Positions 45,971 through 56,056 of a DNA stretch of 64,000 bases are shown here, in pieces. The stretch is from Dimorphilus gyrociliatus (lineage: Eukaryota; Annelida; Polychaeta; Dinophilidae), in assembly GCA_904063045.1 (NCBI GenBank), contig CAJFCJ010000019.1, positions 1,230,570 to 1,294,569 of the forward strand, read 5' to 3'. Each line of letters opens with the position of its first letter. Position 1 is the stretch's first letter. The notes under the pieces are model-generated. The model did not search any database and was not told the DNA's origin. It saw only the letters and a program-made list of their open reading frames with translations. The translations under genes and the position numbers were made by a program.

Positions 45971-48900
45971 TTATAAATAAGTATTCTCTATCTGTGTACT
46001 TGCCTCCTTTGGTGAATCAGATATTTCGAAAACATCGGAATTTACTGGAGCTGTGTTATCTTCGCTAAGTGGTTTATCGGGTGTTAGTGGTCTCGGGTTT
46101 TGTTCCAGAATTTCAGTACTTTCTATTGAAGATACGTCCAATGTTATTTCCTTTTCCATTGAGTGATTATTAGGGTTTTTTGTACTTGTACTTTCTGAGC
46201 TACTACTATTCGTGGGAGATAAAGACAGTTTCTTTTTCTGATCGGGAGGGAGAGGAGCTGTTTGCTTTTTCCTGACTACATTTAAATCCGAAGAATCTGT
46301 CAATGATGATGAAAAACTTAGTGATGAGTGATTACTTGTTGCTATTCTCGTTTGTCTGTCCAAACATCCGTGGGCTTCTTTATGAAATGAGGTTGGGTCA
46401 GCCCCTAAAGAAATAAGACAGGATGACGTTGAATAAATGTCATTATAACTATCCCTAAGTGAAGGTGTCGAAGAATGGATATCTATTGAAAAAAAACAAA
46501 CGAAAAACGAAAAAAAGTGGTGCGCCATTAAAATCAAACCTATTTATATACACATGTATATACTTACTATCTATCGACCTTGTTAACCTAGGTGGTGGAA
46601 CAATAGCTGATAAAAAGAATAAAGCATTTTTTTAGTGAGTCGTTTAAAAAATCACGTATTAATTTTAAAATATTAACTTACCAGACGTAGGCTTGAATGA
46701 TTCTTGTACAATTTTAGTATTGAAGAAATAATCGTAATTGGTCAACAAAAATTCAGTAACTGTTGAACCTAGTTGAGTACTGATAAATCTTTCCTTCTCA
46801 TCCGTTCCATATGCCATTAGATTAGGTCCAATGACTATTGCTAAATTTCTTGCAGTCATCTTATTTACCCCTTGATTTATTTCTACGTCCTTTAAAAATT
46901 GGAAGAGAAATTGAATGTTTTTTCTATTGCTTTCCGGTAGATTATTGATAATCTTTCTAAAAGATGCTTTACGCTTTTCAATATCGGATTCTGAGTTGGC
47001 TATAGTCCAATCTTCGTAGTTTCCCGATAAAAGAAGAGGTTCAGGAAGTTCCCTTAAGTAATGTTTTAAAGCAGCAGCTGCCGTGTGAACATCAAAATTA
47101 CTTTTATCAAAATTGTCGGCATTCACGTCCAAAGCAGCCTTGAATCTCTTGAGACGAGAAGTACTTGCAGGCACTCTTAGTAAACCCTCTTCAGTCAGAC
47201 CGCCATTATTTCTAATAAGATCACAACACTTTTGTATAACGAATGCAATTTTAGTTTCTTTATCACAATGATCTTTTAATCTTCTACCAAATGATGGCTC
47301 TTCTTTTGCCTCCTCGTTGTTTTTTTTAATTATCTCTAAATTCTCTTTGATAATCTTTAAACAATCATTATGGTATGTTTCTTGCAGGTGAACTAATTTC
47401 GTAAACAATTCACAATGTGAAGATTCCTTTGCAGTAAATTCATATAATTCAGTACCTAAATCATTTCTTAACTGTTCCATTGAATTTAAGGCATCGTTCC
47501 TCTCTTTCTCTAAAGTAGCTATTTTTTCGCTATTCTGAGATTGAGCATTCGTTTGCCTAGAGGCCGATGTCAGTTTATTTTCGGCCATTTCATATTCTTG
47601 CTGGGCCTTTTTCAATTGGGACCGCGATTTGTGTATTTGGGGCTGACTCTTAAGAATATTTCCAATATCTTTTACAACAGCTTCGTGAATTTGTTTTTCG
47701 AAAAGGAATTTTTTATTCGCTAAATTTGCTTCTAAGCCAGCCATTTGTGATACTACTTGAACTAAAGGACTATTAATATTTTGATCAATGGAAGCGTTGC
47801 TCAAAGTATGGGCCGTCTCGTGGAATGCTAAAGATAGTCTATGCTCGGCATATTTCTTTTGTTTTTCCGTTGTCAAGTTGGGACCTTCGTATAACTTTGT
47901 TAGCGCTTTATTAATTACACTCATCGAGCTGAATACAGCGTCTACTCTTTCATTATATTTCTTTAGCTCCTCTGGTATAGCATCCTTCTTTTCATTTCTT
48001 TAAAAAGGAATAATAAACTTGTCATCAATCTAGGGGAGGAACCAGCACAAAAAGGCCTACGAAAATTAAGACTACACCTGACATATGATCAAACTATGTC
48101 AGTGTTAAAGCCATATAAGCCTATTAAGTCTAAAGTTAATCGTTTTCTACTATTAATGATAGTTAATAAGCGACTCAATGCAATAGCATATTCGTTTTTA
48201 ACACGACTTTAAATAAATATACAAAAACAGTAAATGCAATTATATGTATACAGTATATATATATGTTTTTTTCTCTTATCGATTTATGAATCTTTAAAGC
48301 AAATTCTCTACAAGAACAGGCTCAACTGTAAGATAATAGCTTAACACAAAAACGACTATTTTAAATCTATAATAAATACTTGATCCGACGGCTGGAAAAG
48401 ACTCGAAATCTATCCATAACATACGCCTTCTCCCACAATCATCGAAAATATGCACCATTCAATCTAAATTACACTTATCTATTATCAGTTGTAATATAAG
48501 AGCCGAGCTACTGTTAAAATTTTATGGGGATAAATTCATTTGACAGTCGACTTCTATTGAAAAGGTAAGGTTGTAAGTTACGTAGAACGTTCTATTATGA
48601 TGACGAATTGATTGTTAAAATCTTGCGTTATTTCAATGGCGTTCAATTATTATTCTTTTCGGAATTTATGACTAGGACTGATCCCCATTATTAAGATCGC
48701 TCTTTTTTTTATAGATAACAACGGGCCTTACCGAAGAGGAGTAATTTCTAGCTTCGATCTGGCCAAAAACGAACGAACTCGTACTCTCGGCATGTTTTCA
48801 CCTTCTCTTCCTCAGAAACGAATCAATACGGTTGTATAGATATAAAAAGTTTAGGCCGACCAGAAATATTTACCAAGGGTGATAGTCAACAGATGGCGTT

Positions 48901-49300
48901 GTGAATTCAGAATAATTATATATTTTTCTATGAAAAAGTTGATTTTATATTAAATTAAAGCTAGAATTTCCTTCCTCGAACGTTAGTCAAAACTGTCAAC
49001 ACTTTTTTGTATCAACTTTTCAACATTCTCCTTTCTGAAAGAGACTATAACGTATTTTTTGGGAATAAACGACTATAAAACTTATGAATAGCGTACATAT
49101 TCCATATCTTGGACTATTTCCTTAAACAAAGCAGTCTTGTATTTATTTCCTATTGTTATATACTTCATTAATATTCATGTATAGACTACTACTTTTAATT
49201 ATTATATTTTAGCATCCCAACTATAACAAGTGATATCTTACCTCACAAGATTGTTCTTCAAACGATTTACATTTTTTTTCACTTCTAATCCTTTAAACAT
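45971..49300 (-). CDS. BAR-domain RhoGAP of the ARHGAP17/ARHGAP44/SH3BP1 family
   Basis: Rho-family GTPase-activating protein combining membrane-curvature binding with GAP activity. Exons on the minus strand: 49300-49242, 47997-46682, 46606-46568, 46482-45971; 641 residues. Residues about 1-245 are the BAR coiled coil (MFKGLEVKKNVNRLK onwards). The RhoGAP domain spans about 250-445, with the arginine finger in LTEEGLLRVPAS (near residue 293), LKHYLRELPEPL, VNKMTARNLAIVIGPNL and YDYFF. The tail is Ser/Thr-rich with APLPPDQKKK, a possible SH3 ligand. Order and spacing match the RICH/SH3BP1 group; I cannot say which member. Intron 1 is 1.24 kb with no nested gene seen. Confidence 0.93.
47998..49241 (-). 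other. 1.24-kb first intron of the BAR-RhoGAP gene
   Basis: Contains no recognised exon or nested gene. A short TA run lies near 48254-48266. The sequence around 48540-48830 is somewhat GC-richer and could hold an alternative promoter, but nothing decisive is visible. Confidence 0.5.
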
Positions 49301-49932
49301 TGTTTTCTTCTATGTGATTTTATTAACAGTAATCGTGTGAGTTATGTGAATCGAGAAAAACTGCATCCCCAAGTCTCGCACTGCGCCAAAGCCTAATTCA
49401 GTAGGCCAAATTAGTATGACTTAGAGAACTAACAAATGGATTCTACAAAAAAAATTGTCTTCAATTAATCTATTACTTTTTTTAATACTTGACTCTTCTA
49501 GCTAAGCTAAAAGCCATAAAACTGAATGACAACTCAGTCAAAACTCTTTTTTAAAAAATTCTATGCGGAACTTGTATTTCCGGTGAAAAAAAACGTGATG
49601 ATTGTCGTTTGTCGTAGCAGTTGTATTGCTCAGAATAATTTTTTAAATGCAAATGTTCACACAGTGACATAAAATACAGTATATACAAAATATAAAATTA
49701 AACTCTTTAACGAATGTGATAAGTGAATAAAAAGTTACTTCTACAAATGTTTTTACAAGTGTTGAATCAAAATAAATATGTGAGCTCAAAATGACATACT
49801 TTATTAATAACACAACACGTAAAAACCATTAAAAGAATAATGCTTAGTTGTTATAAATACAAATAAATTTTAAACAATGCTTTTTTTTAAGTATACGACA
49901 AACATCAAAACAGCAAATATTGGTGAAACACT
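49301..49932. other. Spacer: BAR-RhoGAP promoter and SR-gene 3' UTR
   Basis: 632 bp. The minus-strand AATAAA complement (TTTATT) at 49800-49805 is a likely poly(A) signal for the SR gene, 130 nt after its stop. The RhoGAP promoter must lie in the left half. No other feature was seen. Confidence 0.55.
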
Positions 49933-51930
49933 CTAACGACTGCTACTTCTCTCCTGTTCTGGATCTTCATTATTTCTTACGGGTGATACATCTTTTTCCA
50001 CTGAAGCTGCTGGACTGGGTGATCGGTCCTTGCTAGCACTCTTTTTGCTCCTAGAACGAGATCTCGAACGCGATTGTTTTCCTTCGCTCATGGGGCTTTT
50101 CGAACGTGAACGAGAAGGTGATCTCGAGCGCGATCGAGAGTGATCCCTGCTGCCATTTCTTCGATTTTTACTGTGGCTCCTACTGTAAAAGCATAAATTT
50201 ACGCATTAGTTAATTTATTCAATATTACAAAAAGTATAAATTACTAACCTTCTTGATCTTGATTTACTCCTTGGACTTCTGCTCCTACTTCTACTTCTAC
50301 TTCTAGTGCTTCTACTCCTACGACTTCTGCTCCTACTTCTACTTCTACTTCTTGTGCTCCTGCTTCTACGACTCCGACTTCTGGTGCTTCTGCTTCTACG
50401 ACTTCTGCTTCTTCTACTTCTTGAGCTTCTGCTTCTGCTTCTACTTCTGAAACGACTAACTTATTAACTCTATAATAGTTTTTCAATTTAATTTTACCTT
50501 CTTCTTGAACGAGATCTGCTGCGAGATCTCGAATAACTTCTTCTGTCTCTGTATCTTCCCCTATCTTCAATCAGACGAATACGTCGCCCATTGACTTCGG
50601 TACCATCAAGCTTTTCAATGGCTGTTTTTAGGTCTCTGTAGCTTGCGAATTCAACGACTCTGTAATGTCAACAATAGTTAGGTTAAATGAAATTTTTTAG
50701 ATTATTTATAAAGGTTACCCTTCATTTCTACGTGTCTTATGGGCATCGGCATATGTTATTTCCCCGGCTTGTCTCATGTAGTCTTTCAAGTCCTGATTGG
50801 ATTACGAAAAGTAATTTTAAAAATATTCACAAAAGAATATTTTGCTTAGTTAAAAAAAGTAGGTATTTGGATGTAAACTAAGCAATAAAATAAATAAGTA
50901 TATAGGTTGTCAAGATATGCATCTCTCAAACTTAAAAAATTCATTATAATTAGCAGTCTTGGTAAAATATCCCCATATCATACGGCTGGACGATTCGTGA
51001 AGGCGATGGACCACGGATACGCCAAAACCACCAAGAAACTTCATAAGCCATTATGCTCGTCCACCACCATGTACGCACACGTTTGTCATTATTATTATTT
51101 AGGATTACATAGAATGCACACATGCACAGTTTTGTGTCTTTTGACAATCAGTTAATTTACCTGTGTGACTTTGTCACGTGACGTATCGCGCGGCAGGGAT
51201 ATTGTAAGAGGAACACAAGACGCATCGGACGAGACAACGTTTGGCTGGCTGTGGTCTACGCAGCGGCCTCTTTCTATAATACGCTCGCCCCGTCAACACA
51301 CACAACGTATTTGCGCCTCCTGTTCTAAATCAATTTTAAAAAATATAATTTTTTTCTTTCGAAAATGTGTTTTCAGAGTCTTGAAGCGCCCGTCGTTTCT
51401 CGATCGTATCGTCCGCTTCGCTTGATTCTACTTGCCATATGCTTGCACGTACCTGCCAGCTGCATCTAGACGACAGATTTTCCACTATCAGACGATACTC
51501 TGTTCGGGTAGGTGGACCATAACGGTCTCTTGACGATGGCGGGGGTCTTCTTGGTGGTGGACGGTAGCGTTCATCTCTCCAGTCAGGAGGCCCACGTGGT
51601 GATCTTCTAGCAAACTCTACTACAATTCTGAAAAAATAACGTTTTGATATCGTTTCAAAATATTCCTAATCAAATTATCAAACCTTTCTCCAAGTAATTC
51701 TTTTCCATTAAGTTCGTAAACAGCATCATCTGCATCTCGATGATCTTCAAATTCCTGAAATCATTGACGTTCCATAAAAGTATAATGGTTGTAATTTTAA
51801 AACTCACCACAAAGCCGAAATCGCTTTTGAGTAAAACTTCTCGAAGTTTGCCGTAACCTTTAAAGAATTTTTCGACATCCCTTTCGCGTACGCCATAAGG
51901 CAGTCTCCCAATATAAACCCTGGTAGCCAT
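49933..51930 (-). CDS. SR splicing factor of the SRSF4/5/6 (B52/SRp55) type
   Basis: Nuclear serine/arginine-rich pre-mRNA splicing regulator. Exons on the minus strand: 51930-51808, 51754-51684, 51627-51453, 50792-50719, 50659-50498, 50446-50249, 50182-49933; 350 residues. RRM1 is [20 protein letters not shown] with FGFV and [20 protein letters not shown]; a Pro/Arg hinge follows. The second, pseudo-RRM carries the [20 protein letters not shown] signature and [18 protein letters not shown], as in SRSF4/5/6. The C-terminal third is a long RS domain. A 660-nt intron (51452-50793) interrupts the coding sequence at SWQ/DLKD and contains a candidate poison exon. Confidence 0.96.
51161..51319 (-). 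other. Candidate poison (NMD) cassette exon in the SR gene
   Basis: Inside the intron at SWQ/DLKD a 159-nt island of higher GC than the surrounding intron is bounded by a consensus acceptor (tttagaacag) and donor (cacag/gtaaat) on the coding strand. In the incoming phase 0 it meets TGA as the ninth codon, so inclusion would truncate the protein before RRM2. SR genes are known to autoregulate through such exons; use here is inferred. Confidence 0.55.
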
Positions 51931-53119
51931 GCGGCTGAAACAGAAGTAGGTCAATGAAACTAACAATGACGCATCGCCGTTATACCTGAGAGACGGCGAG
52001 AAATACAATAATACTTACATCGCTTTTATTCAGCAATTCGATACTTTAACTGATCTATCAAATTGCTCCAAAAAGAACGTTTTATTAGCACAACTTAGCT
52101 TATATGACGAACGAAACAATCACGCTCCAAACGGAACGCCGAAAGTGCTTAAAATGCGCATGCGTGAAGAACATGGCCGAGTATACGAAAAAAATTATTC
52201 TGAACGATTTAACTAATTTAAATTACTACTAATTACTAAATATAAATAATAAAATTTATTTATTTATTTGATATCGAATTGTCGATTTCGATATTTTAAT
52301 GCTTATCTAATAATATTTAGAATTGAACCTTAACCGCGGTTTTGAACTCGCCTCCGCCACAAAATTCCTCACGCTATCTAGACGTTCCTAATTCTAGTTA
52401 AAAAAAGCTGAATATCTGTCGATTGGTGTGAGTCATGATAGATCGGCAAACTTTTTAAAAGAAATAAGTAATTGTCGATTTAATAACTCTGGCTGAACAC
52501 CGAGTTGTCGAAATCAATTATTTGTAAGTGAATAGCTTTATATTTTACTTAAGTTATATTAGGGAACCAAATCCTTATTAATCTGTATTACATGAAAATG
52601 AATAAACTTAATTAGGAGTATTAATACTCCCCATCTATCTCAGCAGTTGAGCAAGACTTTCCCTATTTGTATACAGATTGAAAAAAACTATATTGAAACT
52701 TAAGGCCTCATAGTATAATATATGTTATACTAAAACCTGAAGTCGTAAAAGTACCTTAACTCCAATCTCATTTTCTCATACTCACTCCCTATCTCTATAC
52801 GAACTTCAAACGACAAATGCGTGTACTTGAACATACAAATAAATGCTGTGTATATACGTGAGCTACAAATGTATCAATGCAGTAGATGTGTATATACAAT
52901 ACGAGGATTTAACACTTATAGAATCTTTAATTAAGGCAATCGGCTTAAACATCTCTCTCAGCAGTGAAACTTCACTGTAAGTTTATTAATTAAACAGGCC
53001 TAATAAGTAATCATTCACATTTCTCTTTATATTCTATAATTAATTGCAGCTATTTTGTGACATGTATTGGTGAAAGAAAGACTAATAAGTACTATTCAGA
53101 GGTTCAGTAAACTATTAGA
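51931..53119. promoter_or_regulatory. Divergent region, SR gene / Aster-like gene
   Basis: 1.19 kb without a gene. A textbook NRF1-type palindrome TGCGCATGCGTG at 52155-52166 lies 225 bp upstream of the SR start codon. The right part is A/T-rich. No GRAM-domain-coding exon could be found here. Confidence 0.5.
52155..52166. promoter_or_regulatory. NRF1-type motif upstream of the SR gene
   Basis: TGCGCATGCGTG matches the YGCGCAYGCGCR consensus at all but one position. GC-rich 12-mers are rare in this sequence, and the placement suits a housekeeping promoter. Confidence 0.5.
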
Positions 53120-53388
53120 ATGAATACAGTTATAACAAAATTGACACCTCGTTTGAGGAGGAAAAAGACATCGGCTGCAAGTAATATGGATACGGTCTGT
53201 AGTAGAATAATAGTATTTTGTTGTATATATCCTTAATTGTGAAGTATATGTTTTGATATATTTTGCTTAAAGATATCTAATAAAAATCAATAATTCATAT
53301 AAATCTTATCAGGAAGTCGACCAACTGTATATATACTTATATATTTATACAAATTTATAGTATTTAAAGGGAAAAATATATAACACAC

Positions 53389-53444
<56 letters not shown>

Positions 53445-55769
53445 TATATGTTAGTATTTACGTTAATATTCAGAATTTATTTTATTTGGTTAAATTAAAA
53501 TACTCCTTTGTTCAGCAACCTACTAGCTTAGGCTGCTTTACCTTTCTATATTATCAATATTATTTTATGTTATAGAAAATTTGAGATATACGTTGATAGC
53601 AGACAGTATAATAATTTGATTTTGATTGTGGTTCGTTGATATATATATATATTTACGTAAATTGATATTGAAATGGGACATAGGTCACTCTAGGTTATGA
53701 TATTATATTAAAAGGTTACTATATAATTACATACTCAACATTAGATTAATTACTGCATAAAAAACGTTTGTATTTGAGAATACTTTTTACATGTTATATT
53801 TTCTCTATATTTGTATATATATGTATATATATGGCTTCGTTGCTGATTGTTAAAATATAACAAATACACATTCAATGATTACTTTATGATTTGTTCATGA
53901 ATCGATAAAAAAAAATTAAATAATTCTAATTGTTTCTACAGGACAAGAGCGATATTGATGACAATTTCGTTTATCCATTGGAAGAAAATCGTAACAACGT
54001 TCTACAGATTCCGACTTCGAACAGTGGAAACTCCTTATCAGCAGCTGAACAAAGTGAATCTATGATGATACCTACAAACGATAATTCAGCTATTCAAGTG
54101 GTACCCTCGTCCTCTCCCATACCCCCTGCCCCAGCTGTAAGAAAATCAGATTCTGATGATGTCTTTGTTGGTGAAAATGTTTGCGAAAGTCATGAGCATG
54201 GGGGGAAAATGGCATTAAACGATGTGTTTGGTCTTGACGTTGATTACATGTTTGAGCTACTTTTTACAGATTCACAGTTTTATAGAGATTTTTTAGCGTC
54301 TAGAAAGACAACTGAACTTATACAGACGCCCTGGCCGGTGGAATTTGACGAGGATGGTTCTAAATCAAGATTAATTACATATACACTATCTCTCAATTAC
54401 AAGATTGGACCTAAATCTACAAAGACAACTGAAAAGCAAACGATCCTTCCGGAATCGAAGCCGGGTTCGCATTATATTGTCGATGCAGAAGTTCATAATT
54501 TGGAGGTTCCATACGCTGACACTTTCTATACGATTACTAGATTTTGCTTGCTCAAAGAATCAAATAACAAGACAAGACTAAAGGTGCATTGTGAAGTAAA
54601 GTACAGAAAACAAGCATGGGGACCAATTAAGGGTTTGTGTCACTCAAAAAGCATTCTTTCTCTTCTTTTTTCTTATCTAAAGTTTTCAAACATGTTACAA
54701 TATGATAAAATATAAAATATATTGTAAATATTGTTTTTAGTGGTTGTGGGTAAATGTGCCCAACAGGGTTTGCCCGAAAATTTTAATCTTTTAGGTATGT
54801 ATCGAACGTTTTGTTCTGACAGGCTTGATTGAAAAAACTTCTTCTTCTGGGTTATCCGAGAATTTTAACTTGCTTGGTGAGACTAACTATTGCTAACTTT
54901 CCACTTTTTACTTTCTTTTATCGCTTTTATAAACATAATATATATTAAAGAAACTATTTTCTTGGTTTTCTTAATATATACATAAACATATTATAATTAA
55001 TATTAATTAATAATCCTATTAATTAATTTCTTTTTGTTTTTCTTATAATATTAATGATATTATCTTTAATTGGTTTTTGTTTCTACCCCCCCTCCCACAG
55101 ATATGTTATTTTTCATAATTAAAATGTTTGTTTTAAGCCGTACATTTAAGAAGAGAAGCTGATAGGAATCATGGATCGACGACGTCTAATAATAATAATA
55201 GCATGAACAATAGCACAAAGAAAAAATTGAGAAAACGCCATAAACAACAAAGCCAATCAATTGCTTCTAGCTTCGAACGACCTGCTCATATGGATGCGTC
55301 AAGATATTCGAGTCAGCCTTTGGCATTTTCTCTTAGTGCTAATACTTTGGCTCTCTTCCTTTGCTTCATGTTAGTACATGCACAAAAAATAAGAAACCTT
55401 TTAAATAAGCATATACAAACAATGACATTTTCAAACAGAATCATCCTTCTGATTTTCCTGAATGTATTCCTTTTCCTAAAGATTAGTCAATTGGAAAGTC
55501 AAACTTTACTTTTCTACAGGAATAGCGAACCTAGTATTAAGTAGGTTTATTTCCCTTATGTACGAATATGTTTTAAATTAAATTTTATGATTATTTCTTC
55601 TTTATATTCATTTTATAGAACTGACTGGCGCCAATTGATTGATGATGAAGAGAATATTTATAAAACTCAATCGGCAAAATGGAAGAAAGTTTTGTCGTCA
55701 TCACTTTTAATTTTAGATCAAATCAAAACGACTATGCAAACTTTGTATAAGCGTGTCGAAGAGATTTGA
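53120..55769 (+). CDS. Aster/GRAMD1-like sterol-transfer protein, apparently without a GRAM domain
   Basis: ER-anchored lipid-transfer family. Exons: 53120-53194 (tentative), 53942-54632, then 54741-54794 or 54823-54876, then 55138-55540 and 55619-55769; 457 residues with either alternative. The VASt/ASTER domain runs from about residue 110 to 290 (VDYMFELLFTDSQFYRDFLA, TYTLSLNYKIGPKSTKTTEK, EVHNLEVPYADTFYTITRF, EVKYRKQAWGPIKG). A membrane segment RIILLIFLNVFLFLKI and a coiled C-terminus follow, as in GRAMD1A-C. The N-terminal GRAM domain normal for the family was not found between here and the SR gene. Exon 1 (MNTVITKLTPRLRRKKTS) is supported by an ATG, an open frame and matching phase only. 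Confidence 0.85.
53195..53941 (+). repeat. Aster-like intron 1 with long (TA)n array
   Basis: 747-nt A/T-rich intron. A pure TA run spans about 53391-53441 and a shorter one lies at 53640-53651. No GRAM-like exon is visible in any + strand frame. Confidence 0.8.
54741..54794 (+). other. Aster-like alternative exon 3A
   Basis: 54 nt, phase 1 to 1, acceptor tttttag, donor gtatgt. It encodes VVVGKCAQQGLPENFNLL, the end of the ASTER domain, homologous to 3B over the shared GL-x-ENFNLL ending. Confidence 0.82.
54823..54876 (+). other. Aster-like alternative exon 3B
   Basis: 54 nt, same phase as 3A, acceptor ctgacag, donor gtgaga. It encodes GLIEKTSSSGLSENFNLL, which resembles the vertebrate VKSFIEKNTWSGLEDYF segment more closely than 3A does. 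Only 28 nt separate it from 3A. Confidence 0.82.
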
Positions 55770-55854
55770 AATACAGTTTTAATTCAGACACCTAGCGGAT
55801 TCTATTTTTGAATTGTTTTTTTGCGCGTACACCCCCTGCCGTTTATAGACGGTG

Positions 55855-55862
55855 TATATAAA
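55855..55862 (+). promoter_or_regulatory. TATA box of the hemicentin gene
   Basis: TATATAAA, 195 bp before the hemicentin ATG and 86 bp after the Aster-like stop codon. A start site about 30 bp downstream would put the GA-rich stretch in the 5' UTR. Clear TATA boxes are not seen at the other promoters in the window. Confidence 0.6.
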
Positions 55863-55891
55863 CTCTACGACCATCTTCTTCCGCTGTATTC

Positions 55892-56012
55892 GAAAGAGAG
55901 CAAGAGAGTTAGAACGAGGGGTTGGGAGAAAGATAGAGATAGATTAATATAGAGAAAGAAAGAGAGACAGAGAAACAGAAAGAAAGAGAAAAGTATAGAT
56001 AGATTGTGAGAA
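55892..56012 (+). repeat. GA-rich tract in the hemicentin 5' leader
   Basis: About 120 bp of GAGA/GAAA/GATA units, nearly all purine on the coding strand, between the TATA box and the start codon. It may bind GAGA-type factors or simply be low-complexity leader. Confidence 0.55.
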
Positions 56013-56056
56013 AGTTAAAAAGTTTTCCGCGGCGCGCACTTCTTTTCCAACTCACC

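Noticed and set aside
50244-50570. 108-residue Glu/Ala/Val-rich ORF on the minus strand
   Set aside because: It is the RS-domain DNA of the SR gene read in a wrong frame; the AGA-AGT repeats read in register give Arg-Ser.
53391-53441. Regular short repeats considered as a CRISPR-like or satellite array
   Set aside because: Pure TA dinucleotide with no spacer structure in a eukaryotic intron.
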